From: Mucilaginibacter lappiensis
GTDB lineage: Bacteria > Bacteroidota > Bacteroidia > Sphingobacteriales > Sphingobacteriaceae
Length of the DNA: 64,000 nt
Direction of reading: 5' to 3'
Assembly (NCBI RefSeq): GCF_900155965.1
Contig: NZ_FTMG01000017.1
Span: 62,001-126,000 of the forward strand
Positions 24,024 through 34,400 of the stretch are shown in pieces; position 1 is the stretch's first letter; each line of letters starts with the position of its first letter. The notes under the pieces are model-generated. The model did not search any database. It had not been told where the DNA came from and saw only the letters and a program-made list of their open reading frames with translations. The translations under genes were made by a program, and so were the position numbers.

Positions 24024-25607
24024 ATGATCAAAAAACTGCTGTATACGATATGCCTGATATTGTTATCTACAGGTTGTTTTGCACAGCAGCATTTTGACAT
24101 CATCCTTAAAAACGGAAAAATAATAGACGGTGCCGGCAATCCCTGGTTTTATGGGGATGTGGGTATAGTTAAAGATAAGATCGTGAGTATAGGCAATCTG
24201 TCCGAAAGTAAAGCCGACAAAACCATCGATGCTACCGGCTTGATCATTGCCCCTGGTTTTATTGATGTACACACCCACATTGAAGGCGACGAAAAGAAAA
24301 CCCCTACTGCCGATAATTTTATTTATGACGGCGTAACTACCGTGATCACGGGTAACTGCGGCAGCTCTAACATCAACATCGCCAAATATTTTAAATTTTT
24401 AGATAGTTTAAAACTATCTGTAAATGTGGCCACCCTCATAGGCCATAACGATGTACGTGAGGCTATTTTAGGCAAACGTGCCATAACACCTAACGATACA
24501 CAGCTGCAAAAAATGCAGGCCCTCGTAGAACAAGCCATGCGCGATGGAGCCGTTGGTTTTTCTACCGGTTTAATTTACACACCGGGCTTATATTCCAAAA
24601 CACCGGAAGTTGTTGCCCTGGCAAAAGCGGCGGCCAAATATCATGGGGTGTACACCTCGCACATGCGTAATGAGTCGGACAAGATATTTGATGCTATTGC
24701 CGAAGCCATTGATATTGGCCGGCAAGCCAATATGCCGGTAGAAATATCACACTTTAAGGTTGGCCTACCCAACTGGAATCGCTCAAACGAAGTGATTGCC
24801 ATGGTCGAAAAAGCACGCCAGGAAGGTTTGGATGTAACGGTTGATCAATATCCATACACGGCCAGCAGCACTACACTCAATGTATTACTGCCTGATTGGT
24901 TACAGGACGGCGGACATGATTCGGTTTTAAAAAGATTGAATAATCCGCTGATACATCAAAAGGTGGTAGCAGAGATGATAACCGATATGAAAAGGCGTAC
25001 CCGGGAGCATTTTGATTACGCTGTAGTTGCCCATTGCGATGGCGATCCGTCCATCAACGGCAAAAACATTATGCAGATCAATATCGCCAAAGGCCGCCCT
25101 TCAACTATATCTGATGAAATTGAAACCATTTTAGATATCACCAAAATTGGCAGCGCCTCCATGGTATTTCATGGTTTAAATGAAGCCGATGTTGAAAATA
25201 TACTCCGTTATCCACTCACTATGGTGGCATCAGATTCGGGCATCCGCTTATTTGGTTCAGGAGTACCACACCCACGTGGCTATGGCAGCAATGCCCGTGT
25301 GCTGGCTTACTATGTACGCGAAAAGAATGTGATCAGGCTAGAAGATGCTATACGCAAAATGACCTCGTTACCGGCGCAAAAGTTCCATTTAACCAATCGT
25401 GGATTACTACAGCCCGGTATGTTTGCAGATATTGTTATCTTTGACGCTGGTACGGTCAAAGACCAATCAACGTTTGAACATCCCCACGCCTATTCAACTG
25501 GTTTTAAGTATGTTTTAGTGAATGGAAACATAACTGTTGATAATTTTAAACACACAGGCACCAGAAAAGGTGTTATTTTGCACGGTCCCGGATATCAACA
25601 GAAATAA
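24024..25607 (+). CDS. secreted N-acyl-D-amino-acid deacylase (D-aminoacylase)
   Basis: 527 residues with a signal peptide (LLSTGCFAQQ). It is an amidohydrolase of the D-aminoacylase family, which frees D-amino acids from N-acyl forms. Seen: FDIILKNGKIIDGAGNPWF, the metal site GFIDVHTHIEGD, TTVITGNCGSSN, GLIYTPGLYSK with EVVALAKAAA, SHMRNESDKIFDAIAEAI, VEISHFKVGLP, VDQYPYTASSTTL and the C-terminal RGLLQPGMFADIVIFD. The signal sequence places it in the periplasm, where D-amino acids from peptidoglycan are available (inference). Confidence 0.9.
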   Translation: MIKKLLYTICLILLSTGCFAQQHFDIILKNGKIIDGAGNPWFYGDVGIVKDKIVSIGNLSESKADKTIDATGLIIAPGFIDVHTHIEGDEKKTPTADNFIYDGVTTVITGNCGSSNINIAKYFKFLDSLKLSVNVATLIGHNDVREAILGKRAITPNDTQLQKMQALVEQAMRDGAVGFSTGLIYTPGLYSKTPEVVALAKAAAKYHGVYTSHMRNESDKIFDAIAEAIDIGRQANMPVEISHFKVGLPNWNRSNEVIAMVEKARQEGLDVTVDQYPYTASSTTLNVLLPDWLQDGGHDSVLKRLNNPLIHQKVVAEMITDMKRRTREHFDYAVVAHCDGDPSINGKNIMQINIAKGRPSTISDEIETILDITKIGSASMVFHGLNEADVENILRYPLTMVASDSGIRLFGSGVPHPRGYGSNARVLAYYVREKNVIRLEDAIRKMTSLPAQKFHLTNRGLLQPGMFADIVIFDAGTVKDQSTFEHPHAYSTGFKYVLVNGNITVDNFKHTGTRKGVILHGPGYQQK

Positions 25608-25678
25608 TTATTACTTAACCAGTCAAAGAGTTCAAAACCCGGTACATCAAACACACAAAAATCTCACCTTTATACATA

Positions 25679-26737
25679 ATGAAACATTTTTTCCTTTACG
25701 CCTCGGCGCTTTTATTAACAATTACCCTGCTAACCAATTGCAAACAAAGCAGCAGTACCAGCAAACCAGGCGCTAAACCATCAGCCAAGGCAGATTCGGC
25801 CAAAGGCGAAACGGCAGACACCCTGAGCGTAGTAAAATCAAGCTACCCTCCTTTGGATAAAAAGCTTTATGACTCCCTGTTAAAATTCAATGCTCATGGC
25901 GATACCACCGGCAGATGGCCAGTTAAAAACACTCCTTATCCATTAAACGGCGCTATTTTACCATTTAAACGTGTAGTAGCTTTTTACGGTAACCTCTATT
26001 CTAAAAAAATGGGGATCCTTGGCGAATTACCTCCTAATGAAATGCTGGCCAAATTAAAAGGCGAAGTAAAACACTGGGAAAAAGCCGATCCAAAAACACC
26101 GGTACAACCTGCCCTGCATTATATTGCGGTAGTGGCTCAAGGCGACGGTGGTAAAGATGGTAAATTCCGCTACCGCATGCCATTTAAACAAATCGACAGC
26201 GTTTTATCATTAGCCAAAAAGGCACATGCCATTGTATTTTTAGATGTACAGGTGGCATTAAGTAATATACAAGCCGAATTACCACTGTTTGAAAAATATT
26301 TAGCCATGCCACAAGTTCATTTTGGTATGGACCCTGAGTTTTCCATGAAAGACGGTACCCATCCGGGTAGAAAAATTGGCACTTATGATGCTGCGGATAT
26401 CAACTACGTTTCTGGTTACTTAGCGAACATTGTTAAAAAGAACAACCTGCCTCCAAAAATTTTAGTAGTGCACCGTTTTACCAAAAAAATGGTAACCAAC
26501 TATAAAAACATCAAATTGCACAAAGAAGTTCAGCTAGTGATGGATATGGACGGCTGGGGTGAACCTGACCTTAAAACAGGAACCTACCGCTATTTTATTA
26601 ACCAGGAACCCGTACAGTTCACAGGCTTTAAATTGTTTTATAAAAACGATATCAAAAAAGCGCCTCATCACATGTTAACACCTGAGGAAGTTTTATCAAG
26701 ATACAAACCATACCCTATTTACATCCAATACCAATAG
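25679..26737 (+). CDS. lipoprotein with TIM-barrel-like domain, function unknown
   Basis: 352 residues. The lipobox LLTNC (Cys21) is followed by a Ser/Lys/Ala linker to about residue 55. The body looks like a barrel with alternating strands: VVAFYGNLYSKKMGILGELP, PALHYIAVVAQGDGG, AHAIVFLDVQVALSNIQ, VHFGMDPEFSM, KILVVHRFTKKMV and VQLVMDMDGWGEPD. I recall similar secreted proteins in Actinobacteria, also without a role. Acidic residues at strand ends (FLDVQ, GMDPEF, MDMDG) would suit a glycosidase-like active site, but this is speculation. Confidence 0.75.
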   Translation: MKHFFLYASALLLTITLLTNCKQSSSTSKPGAKPSAKADSAKGETADTLSVVKSSYPPLDKKLYDSLLKFNAHGDTTGRWPVKNTPYPLNGAILPFKRVVAFYGNLYSKKMGILGELPPNEMLAKLKGEVKHWEKADPKTPVQPALHYIAVVAQGDGGKDGKFRYRMPFKQIDSVLSLAKKAHAIVFLDVQVALSNIQAELPLFEKYLAMPQVHFGMDPEFSMKDGTHPGRKIGTYDAADINYVSGYLANIVKKNNLPPKILVVHRFTKKMVTNYKNIKLHKEVQLVMDMDGWGEPDLKTGTYRYFINQEPVQFTGFKLFYKNDIKKAPHHMLTPEEVLSRYKPYPIYIQYQ

Positions 26738-26740
26738 GCT

Positions 26741-26842
26741 TAAGTAGTAAGTCTTGAGTTTGAAGTCTTAAGTCAATTAATATTTATATTTTTTGACTTA
26801 AGACTTTTTTATTTTAGACTTTTGACTCAGAACTCAAGACTA
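26741..26842. repeat. word-array inverted repeat (AGTCTTAAG words)
   Basis: The left arm has AGTCTTGAGTTTGAAGTCTT and then AAGTCAA (26749-26775). The right arm has TTGACTTAAGACTT (26793-26806) and CAGAACTCAAGACT (26828-26841). The arms match except for about 20 extra bases on the right. The element ends exactly at the start codon of the next gene. Confidence 0.75.
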
Positions 26843-27807
26843 TGATAAAATGGGGAATAATAGGTTGCGGGCGTATAGCTCACCGGTTTACGCAGGGGCT
26901 TCAGGAAGTGGCAGATACCCAACTGATAGCTTCCTGGTCTAGAACACCGTCGACCGTTAATGCATTTGTGGAACAATATGGAGGTATAGCTTGCGCGAGT
27001 GTTGATGAATTGCTTACCAGTGATGTTGATGCGGTTTATATTGCCACTTTGCCTGATAGTCATGCCGCCTATAGCATTGCTGCGTTAAAAGCCGGTAAAC
27101 ATGTGCTTTGCGAAAAACCTGTTACTGTTAACCTGGCCGAACTGGAGCAGGTACTTACTGTGGCAAAAGATTGCAACTTGCTTTTTATGGAAGGGATGAA
27201 ACCAGCCTTCTACCCTTTATACCTGCGTTTAAAAGAGCATCTAACCCTCGACCCTATCGGCCCTGCTGGTTATATACGCGCAGGATCATCAGTAGCCGAT
27301 ATTTCTGCCGATCATCCTAATTTTAGTCTGGAGCTTGCTGGCGGCGGACTCATGCAGATAGGTATATACGAAGCTTTTTTGGCGATAGACTGGCTTGGTG
27401 AACTACAGGATGTACAAGCTATGGGACGATTTGGCAGTACCGGGATAGATATGTTCACCATATTTCAAACACAGCACATAGGTGGCTATTCGCAGCTATA
27501 TGCCGGGTTCGATCTGCATGGTAAGGGCGACGCATTGATTGCCGGGCCGCTAGGCCACATCACCATACACAAAAACTGGTGGAACCCTACCCGTGCTACT
27601 ATTGATTACCTGGATGGCCGCGTTATTGAGTTAAACGAACCCTTTACTGCTGGTGGCCTTAATTATGAGATAGCTCACTTTTGCGACCTAATCAAAGCGG
27701 GTAAAACAGAAAGCCCTATCATCAGCCACCAAATGTCGAAACAAATGATCAATCTGATTGACAAGGCCCGTGCGCAGATTGGGCTGAAATTTCCCTCTGA
27801 GAAATAA
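26842..27807 (+). CDS. Gfo/Idh/MocA family oxidoreductase
   Basis: 321 residues. The N-terminal NAD(P) Rossmann domain begins WGIIGCGRIAHRFTQGL. The family signature LKAGKHVLCEKPVTVNL carries the conserved Lys of the EKP motif. The C-terminal domain has GGGLMQIGIYEAFLAIDWL, the equivalent of the D-x-G-x-H type active-site helix with variant residues. Family members oxidise or reduce sugars and related compounds; the substrate is not deducible. The start codon touches the word-array repeat, so the leader is formed by that repeat. Confidence 0.88.
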   Translation: MIKWGIIGCGRIAHRFTQGLQEVADTQLIASWSRTPSTVNAFVEQYGGIACASVDELLTSDVDAVYIATLPDSHAAYSIAALKAGKHVLCEKPVTVNLAELEQVLTVAKDCNLLFMEGMKPAFYPLYLRLKEHLTLDPIGPAGYIRAGSSVADISADHPNFSLELAGGGLMQIGIYEAFLAIDWLGELQDVQAMGRFGSTGIDMFTIFQTQHIGGYSQLYAGFDLHGKGDALIAGPLGHITIHKNWWNPTRATIDYLDGRVIELNEPFTAGGLNYEIAHFCDLIKAGKTESPIISHQMSKQMINLIDKARAQIGLKFPSEK

Positions 27808-27829
27808 TTTGCAAGATTTACATACATGC

Positions 27830-27856
27830 GTCTCTACATTTCATTTTAGTAGAGAC
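27830..27856. terminator. hairpin between convergent genes
   Basis: GTCTCTAC (27830-27837) and GTAGAGAC (27849-27856) pair around an 11-base loop between the gene ends at 27807 and 27878. The wording TGCGTCTCTAC resembles a repeat common in Bacteroidota, so it may be a repeat serving as terminator. Confidence 0.55.
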
Positions 27857-27877
27857 ACATTACATGTGGCTCCTGAT

Positions 27878-28726
27878 TTAAAATTTATTAGAATTCAAAA
27901 CCGGGTTTTGGCTGGCGTTTACCTGGTAAGTATAGATAGCATTTTCATTATCAACTTCCACTATGCGGTATCCTTTATAGTCAGTTCCCCAGTTACCACC
28001 AATATGCGAATCAAAAAAGTGCGGGAGTTTATTATTCGTGTAACGTACCCCATCAAGCAAATGGTCATGTCCGTGAAAAATTGCCTTTACGTTCGGGTAA
28101 CCATGAAGCAGTTCTATGGTTTCGGGGCAATCCACAAAAACATCATCTTTTTGCCATTTGAACGGGGGGATGTGCAGTATCACAAATACAATCTTCTTGT
28201 CTTTGAATTTCTCTAACGAGGCCTTGATAAAAACATTATCCGGGCAAATGTAGGTACCTTTTGTATCGGCAGTGTTGGCCAGCACAAAAGCAATACCACC
28301 AAATTCTACGGTATACTTATCTTCATAACCAAAATTCTTTTGCCATACGGCAGCATCGGCAAAATCATGGTTACCGGGAATAGTATGATAAGGCATATTG
28401 AACTTATCGAGATATTTGGTTTTTATCTCTGGCAACAGATCAGGGCGGTTATGTACCAGGTCACCATTAACAATCACCATATCCAGGTGGTTTTTAGCAT
28501 GATCGGCATTAATCCATTTAACCATATTGCCGGTATTTTGCGCATAATCGGTATCCGGCTGCCCATAATGAATATCAGATGCCAGGGCAAATCGCAATTT
28601 AAGTCTGCCTTTATTTTGGCGGTTATATTCGTTATTAACGTTTGCAAAAGTATTAACAGCAGGCAATAAGGTTAAGGCGGCTATACCGGCCAGTCCGGTA
28701 CCAATAAAATCTCTGCGGGTGCTCAT
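27878..28726 (-). CDS. metallophosphoesterase exported by the Tat route
   Basis: 282 residues. The N terminus STRRDFIGTGLAGIAALTLL is a twin-arginine signal, so it is exported folded. The calcineurin-type metal motifs are all present: ASDIHYGQ (Asp51, His53), VNGDLVHNRPD, GNHDFAD, LHIPP and FHGHDH. The family hydrolyses phosphomonoesters or diesters with two metals. It follows the glycerophosphodiesterase gene on the same strand after 127 bases and lies downstream of susCD, which points to periplasmic breakdown of imported phosphoesters (inference). Confidence 0.88.
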   Translation of the reverse strand: MSTRRDFIGTGLAGIAALTLLPAVNTFANVNNEYNRQNKGRLKLRFALASDIHYGQPDTDYAQNTGNMVKWINADHAKNHLDMVIVNGDLVHNRPDLLPEIKTKYLDKFNMPYHTIPGNHDFADAAVWQKNFGYEDKYTVEFGGIAFVLANTADTKGTYICPDNVFIKASLEKFKDKKIVFVILHIPPFKWQKDDVFVDCPETIELLHGYPNVKAIFHGHDHLLDGVRYTNNKLPHFFDSHIGGNWGTDYKGYRIVEVDNENAIYTYQVNASQNPVLNSNKF

Positions 28727-28853
28727 GTTTATTTTTTTAGTAAAAATACGGTATGGGTATTAAGTTAGAATTAAGGACTGGGATGTAATAGAAATAAATA
28801 TAACAGTACAAACGCGTCATTGCTTCGTACCTCAATAACGCTTTCAAAGATCT

Positions 28854-29672
28854 TTACCTCAAGCCTTTCCCTTTTAAATATTTCACCAGCGCCGCGGGAT
28901 TGTCAGTCTGCAAACCGGATAATCCTGCAGCCAGGGCTTTATCCCAATCTGCCGGACCTTCACCAGCGCTTTGAATATCGGGCCAAACAGGTATATGTTT
29001 ACTTTGCGCCAGTTTTACCATATCGACACTGTACTGTTTATAGCTACCGTCCAATATATCTGGCTGATACTTGGTGATAAAATCTTCCATCCCTGCAACC
29101 GTTTTAACACTATCGGGCAAACTCAGCATCAGCGGCATTTTTGGGGCGGCTTTACGCCATCCGATAAACTGAGGGGCACTGTTTATGTAAACCAATACCT
29201 GTTTTTCCATACCATATTGTTTGATCGTTTGGTAGGCCAAAGCCGGATCTGCAGCTTTAAAATCAAGATAGATATTGATCTTGTTTTTACATAACTGCAA
29301 TATCTGTTTAAATGTTGGAATGCGATTAATCTCCGTTGATGTGCTATCCTTACTTTTTACCTGGAGTTGTTCCAGCTCTGCTAAGGTAAGATCTTTAACC
29401 TGTCCTTGTCCATTGGTCATCCGGTTCACACTTCCATCATGCATACTTACCAGTTCGCCATCTTTGGTTGTCCGCAAGTCGATCTCAATATAATCTGCCT
29501 CGTTTTTGATAGCTTCTTTGTAAGCAGCTAATGTATTTTCCGGATAGATCACGTGATCGCCTCGATGCGCAGAAATGATGAATTTATGTTTTGATACCGG
29601 TGCCGGATTAGGCTGCCAGTTATCACTTACCACTAATGAAAATAATGCTGTTGTTAATATAGCTAAGCGCAT
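28854..29672 (-). CDS. glycerophosphodiester phosphodiesterase
   Basis: GDPD enzymes split glycerophosphodiesters to glycerol 3-phosphate and an alcohol such as choline or ethanolamine. The 272 residues carry a signal peptide and the full motif set: SAHRGDHVIYPENTLAAY (His36, Arg37, Glu45, Asn46), IEIDLRTTKDGELVSMHD (Glu63, Asp65, His78) and PDILDGSYKQY near the end. It is placed behind susCD and next to a metallophosphoesterase. The 31-codon remnant of another gene directly precedes it. Confidence 0.92.
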   Translation of the reverse strand: MRLAILTTALFSLVVSDNWQPNPAPVSKHKFIISAHRGDHVIYPENTLAAYKEAIKNEADYIEIDLRTTKDGELVSMHDGSVNRMTNGQGQVKDLTLAELEQLQVKSKDSTSTEINRIPTFKQILQLCKNKINIYLDFKAADPALAYQTIKQYGMEKQVLVYINSAPQFIGWRKAAPKMPLMLSLPDSVKTVAGMEDFITKYQPDILDGSYKQYSVDMVKLAQSKHIPVWPDIQSAGEGPADWDKALAAGLSGLQTDNPAALVKYLKGKGLR

Positions 29673-29693
29673 TTGTTCTTTGATGATGATGAA

Positions 29694-29789
29694 TTACTTT
29701 ACAATGATCACATTCTCTGTTTTATGCCGCTGTGCTAATAATGCTGAGAGTGAGCCGGCAAACAATAATGATAAAGTTACTTTTTTCAT
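29694..29789 (-). pseudogene. 31-codon remnant of an alkaline-phosphatase-like gene
   Basis: From the ATG at 29787-29789 a frame reads MKKVTLSLLFAGSLSALLAQ, then RHKTENVIIVK and stop. A signal peptide followed by KTENVIIV is how secreted type I phosphodiesterase/alkaline-phosphatase-like proteins of Bacteroidota begin (normally continuing TLDG with the metal-binding Asp). The rest is gone, and the GDPD gene starts 21 bases later. It looks like a deletion scar rather than a functional peptide, though a short leader peptide cannot be excluded. Confidence 0.5.
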
Positions 29790-29806
29790 GTTTTTTATTT
29801 AATTCA

Positions 29807-29840
29807 ACAAAGGCCTCCCGATATACCGGAAGGCCTTTGT
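29807..29840. terminator. terminator after susD
   Basis: ACAAAGGCCTCCCG and CGGAAGGCCTTTGT pair with one mismatch around a 6-base loop, 25 bases beyond the susD stop. The T-run is weak, so some readthrough into the GDPD gene is possible. Confidence 0.7.
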
Positions 29841-29864
29841 TATTCATTATTCAATATTCATGGT

Positions 29865-31475
29865 TTATTTCAATATCCACATGGTAGCGTTGATATCGTC
29901 GCTGCCACCATATTGGCTGCTTAATGCTTTATTGTAATTAGTTGCATTAACCGTTCTTTCTGAGGTTGGATATTCAAAACGTAGTGGTATACGCGTACCG
30001 TTACCTGTACCTGGGCCTACTGTAAATGTTGGCACACCTGTACGGCGATAAGTAAAGTACGACTCCAAACCTGAATGACGGAACAAGGCCAGGTATTTTT
30101 GCTGTAAAATTTGATTGTGACCCGTTACACCATCCGCGTATTTAACTGCAGGTTGTGCGTAATAGGTATCCCAGTTTACATTAACCTGATAAGTGTTATA
30201 GCTGGTTCCGTCAGTTGGCCCTTTTGAGCTGGCAGTAGGATGGTAAAAATATGCAGTAAATGCGCCCGTACCAGTAGGTATACTGTAAGAATCAAACGAA
30301 GCTTGTATACCTTTTTTGTAATAAGCTTCAGCGTCACCTGCTGCCCAGCCCAGGTTAATACCTTCGGCAATATTAAACATCAGCTCAGGATAACCTATCT
30401 GAATGCTTGGTTCGCCGGTATAAGTTGAGTAGAAATGCTTACGGTTCAAAAATGAGTAACGTTGCAAGGTAGCATTATTATACATCACCCCAAGATCAAG
30501 ACCAGCATCAGCGCCAACAAATGAGGCAAAATCAGTTGGGCTTTGTTTTAGTGTATCAACCAGGTAACGTGAAGGTTCGGCTGTAACAAATACCCTTGGG
30601 TCTTTAAACTGTGTAAGCAAACTAACGTAAGTTGCCGACATGTTTTGTCTTGAACCATTTTGCCCAAAGTTATTTGGGTTTTGCGGATAATAGTTACTTG
30701 GCGAAACAAAAGTATATTGCAGATTATCAGATATATTTTCCATCAGCGGATACTTGGTTGGATTACCTACGATAGCCGCAAACTGCGATTTAACATCAAT
30801 ATCAGCTGTTTTTTTACTCAAAGCCAATAATAATCTTATATGAAAGGCATTAACTGTTTTTTGCCATTTGGAAAGATCGTTATTAAAATAAATGTCATTA
30901 GTTAATGTTGAACCTACACCCGAACCAGCAACGGTAGGATCATTGATCAATTGAGTAAGATCGGCGTTAGCACTCTCCAACCAAGCCAATGACTGAACCA
31001 TTACCGCCTTTTGAGTATCATAAGTAGGAGTAAGATTACCCAAGCCTTTTAATGCATCGGTCATTGGAATATCACCTTCCTCCAAACTCATTTTGCTGAA
31101 AAAATAAGCTCTGAAAAATTTGCCTAATGCTTCGTACGGATTAACCGCAGCACCACCGGTTGCTGTGGCCTGTGCTTCCATAGCTAACACATTTTTAAGG
31201 GAACTATAGTAGTTATCGCCTCCATTGGTAAAGCCATCATAACGGTTATTGCCATAATAATCATAGTTATATATATAGTATTGGCAATATATTTCGTTAC
31301 TGGTTTGTGGCAAATCGGCCATTTGATTTAATATACCGTTAAATAACAGCGATGCCGGCACTGTGCTGGGCACGTTGTTGTTCTTGGTCAAATCTTCAAA
31401 GCTCTTTTTACAGCCCGTTACCGCCAATACTATAAATACCGGCAATAAGTAATTGATTAATATCTTTTTCATCAT
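29865..31475 (-). CDS. susD: SusD/RagB family outer-membrane lipoprotein
   Basis: 536 residues. A signal peptide with lipobox AVTGC (Cys22) anchors it at the cell surface. The SusD fold is shown by ITRKYINDYDYYG-like Tyr-rich helices (YCQYYIYNYDYYGNNRYDG), EALGKFFRAYFFSKMSLEEG, the TPR-like middle and the C-terminal LEYPTSERTVNATNY equivalent. It belongs to the SusD-like 2 group. SusD caps the SusC channel and binds the ligand. The gene starts 15 bases after susC, forming a standard pair. The ligand is not known, but the neighbours point to phosphoesters or phosphonates. Confidence 0.95.
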   Translation of the reverse strand: MMKKILINYLLPVFIVLAVTGCKKSFEDLTKNNNVPSTVPASLLFNGILNQMADLPQTSNEIYCQYYIYNYDYYGNNRYDGFTNGGDNYYSSLKNVLAMEAQATATGGAAVNPYEALGKFFRAYFFSKMSLEEGDIPMTDALKGLGNLTPTYDTQKAVMVQSLAWLESANADLTQLINDPTVAGSGVGSTLTNDIYFNNDLSKWQKTVNAFHIRLLLALSKKTADIDVKSQFAAIVGNPTKYPLMENISDNLQYTFVSPSNYYPQNPNNFGQNGSRQNMSATYVSLLTQFKDPRVFVTAEPSRYLVDTLKQSPTDFASFVGADAGLDLGVMYNNATLQRYSFLNRKHFYSTYTGEPSIQIGYPELMFNIAEGINLGWAAGDAEAYYKKGIQASFDSYSIPTGTGAFTAYFYHPTASSKGPTDGTSYNTYQVNVNWDTYYAQPAVKYADGVTGHNQILQQKYLALFRHSGLESYFTYRRTGVPTFTVGPGTGNGTRIPLRFEYPTSERTVNATNYNKALSSQYGGSDDINATMWILK

Positions 31476-31489
31476 TATTTAATTTTTAA

Positions 31490-34400
31490 TTAGAATGATA
31501 CATTGAAGTTGACACCATAGCTACGTACTGTTGGCGACTGTAAAACAGTGGTTGAAGTAGCGTAGTTATATTGATCTAAATCCACATCCTTAAAGCGTTT
31601 GTCACCATAGAAGTACAATAAGTTACGGCCGTATATCGATACGGATGCTTTTCTGATGAATGATTTATCCAGCCATGCTTTCGGGAAATCATAACCCAAT
31701 GTTACCTCGCGCAGTTTAGAGAATGTTTTGCTCATGAGGTTTGATTCATCAACATTGTAGTACTTACTTACATAATCCTGTACCAACGCGGTTTGCTTAT
31801 TAGGTGAGTATTGCAGTGCAGCGTAGTTTATTATTCTACCGGTTACAGGGTCATAATTGATGGAGGTTCCGTTTGATACAGTTACGCCTTCGCCTATGTA
31901 GCTACCGTTGTAACCTTTTTTACCAAAATTTTGCCAGTCTTTGTAACGGGCATCACCAAGAGCCCCGGTGGCTGTTTCAATGTTTGAACCACCACGCATA
32001 GTTTTGTTGTGCATATAATCAATAATTACACCACCAACAGATCCGTCAAACTGGAAACCCAGATTGAAGTTTTTGTAGCGGAGTTTATTACCAATACTCC
32101 ATTGGTACTTAGCGTTTTCGTTACCCAGGTACTGAGCAACAGGTAACACCAATGGTTTACCGGCGGCGTCGTTAATGATCTGGCCTTGTGGGGTTCTGGC
32201 AAAAGCTGTACCGTATAACTTATCGGTACGGTCGCCTTGTTTAAAGAACTGGTTGTAAGTATTTTGTCCCGGAGGCAACTCTTCATACACATCTTTAAAG
32301 GTTGATACATTAATCAAAACATTCCAGGTAAAACCACCTAAGTTTCTGATTGGGGTACCTTCTATCGAAGCCTCATAACCAGTTTTTCTGGTTTTTAAAG
32401 CATTCAGGTATAAAGTAGTGTAACCTGTAGCAGTTGAAATACTGTTGGCCAATATCTGCGGACCATCAATATACTGGAAGGCCGTGGCAGAAAGACCTAA
32501 ACGGTTTTGTAAGAATTTAATATCAAAACCCTCTTCGTAATTAACACGAGTTGACGTTTTGATGTTCGGCTGGTACAGAAAGTTAGAAGCTGAAGCAGCC
32601 GGCTGGCTGTTATATGGCTTACTCGTTAAATAAAACGGATTAAGCTGATAACTTGGACCGTTATAAGGCGAGTTATAAGTACTGCCATAACCCAGCGGGT
32701 TCAGGAACAACGGATTCGAATTAGGGCTGTTAGTAGTAGTTGAGCCACCCAAGGCCGAAATAGCATTAAAGGGAGCAGGACCAATTGTTGGGCTCGAAGC
32801 ATCGGCTTTAACTGTTGAATACGATGCCCTTCCTTTTAAGAAGGAAACAATCTCTGGTAATTTAATGTAATCAGATATTACCGTTGCTACCGATAAGCTT
32901 GGATAATAATAGGTAGTTACGTTTTGAAATGCTGATGATTTATCAACACGACCTGTACTTGATAAGGTAGCATATTTACCAAAAGTAGCATCCAAAGAGT
33001 AATAGCCGCTTAATACGCGCTCTTGGGAACTAAAAGCAGTTGACTGCACCGGGTTTCTGGAGTTAGCAAAGGTGTAAACCTCAGGCACGTTCAAATAATC
33101 GGTTGATGTCCAACTGGAGTTATAATTAAAGCTACGTAAGTTTGAACCAACCACACCCGATAAGTTCAGGAATTTTTTTACCGTGTAGTTATAGTTTAAC
33201 ATCAACTCTGTATTGTTGTCAAACAGGTTACGGCGATCTTCGCGGTAATCGCCCATGTTACCTTCACGGCCATAAGGGTGGGCCGAGAATGGCAGGTCCT
33301 CTGTGCGCAAGATATTATAGGTATCAATCTGTGAACGTAAAGTAGCGTTCAGGTTATCATTAATTTTAAAGTTACCGGATACATAACCATAAATATCATT
33401 TTTATAGTGCCCCCTTGTCCATTTCTGAGTTAACAAATAAGGATTGTGGTAACGGGTGTACTCCTCAAATTCTGATTGAACCCCTTCTTTACCTGGCTGC
33501 CAGATGGCTTTAATATCCGGAGAGTTAACGCTCCAGTCGGCACCTGTCCAAATGGCCAAATTGTAAATAAGGCTGTTCGGACCGTATTGTACGTCAGGGA
33601 AATTATCAGTTGATTGTCTGTTGAAATCAACGTTAGCTTCAAATTTCCAACGGCTGGTTGGGGTAAATGATGCGTAAAAGTTGGCATTGGCTATATCCAG
33701 GTACTGTGAAGGGATATAGCTGGTTTGATGTTGTTGCGAAACCGAGAAACGGGTAACATAAGTATCACCCACAGCACCTAATGAAATGTTATTATTGGTT
33801 TGTACACCTGTTTGTAGAAAGTTTTTCAGGTTATTTTTACCACGGGCTACCCATGGAGTTCCCTGGCGTACACCATTGATAACCGGGCTGTCATATTGAG
33901 GTATTAACTGGCCTGCAAAATAGGGACCCCAAATGTCATAATCGCTATCCACACCGCCCGGTGCACCACCTTTACCATCAACAAAGGTGTAAAAGGTATT
34001 TTCACCAGGGCCATATGAACTTTGAATACGGGGGAATGCCAAAAAACCTTTGTTCATCACCGTACTGCTGTTAATATCAACAGTTAAGCCTTTTTTGTTC
34101 TTTTCACCTTTTTTGGTGGTGATCAGGATAGCGCCGTTTTGTGCGCGACTACCATATAACGCGGCCGCAGCCGGGCCTTTCAATACGGTATAAGTTTCAA
34201 TATCATCAGGGCTGATATTGTAAGTATCTGTATTGATCGGGAAACCGTCAACAACATATAAGGTTACTGAGTTACCCCTTATTAATACCGAAGGATTACC
34301 CAATAACTCAGCCGATGGACCTACTGATAAACCTGCCACTTTACCTGTTAAACCGGTAATAGGGTTAGGGTCACGTGCAGTAGTTACATCGGCACCATTA

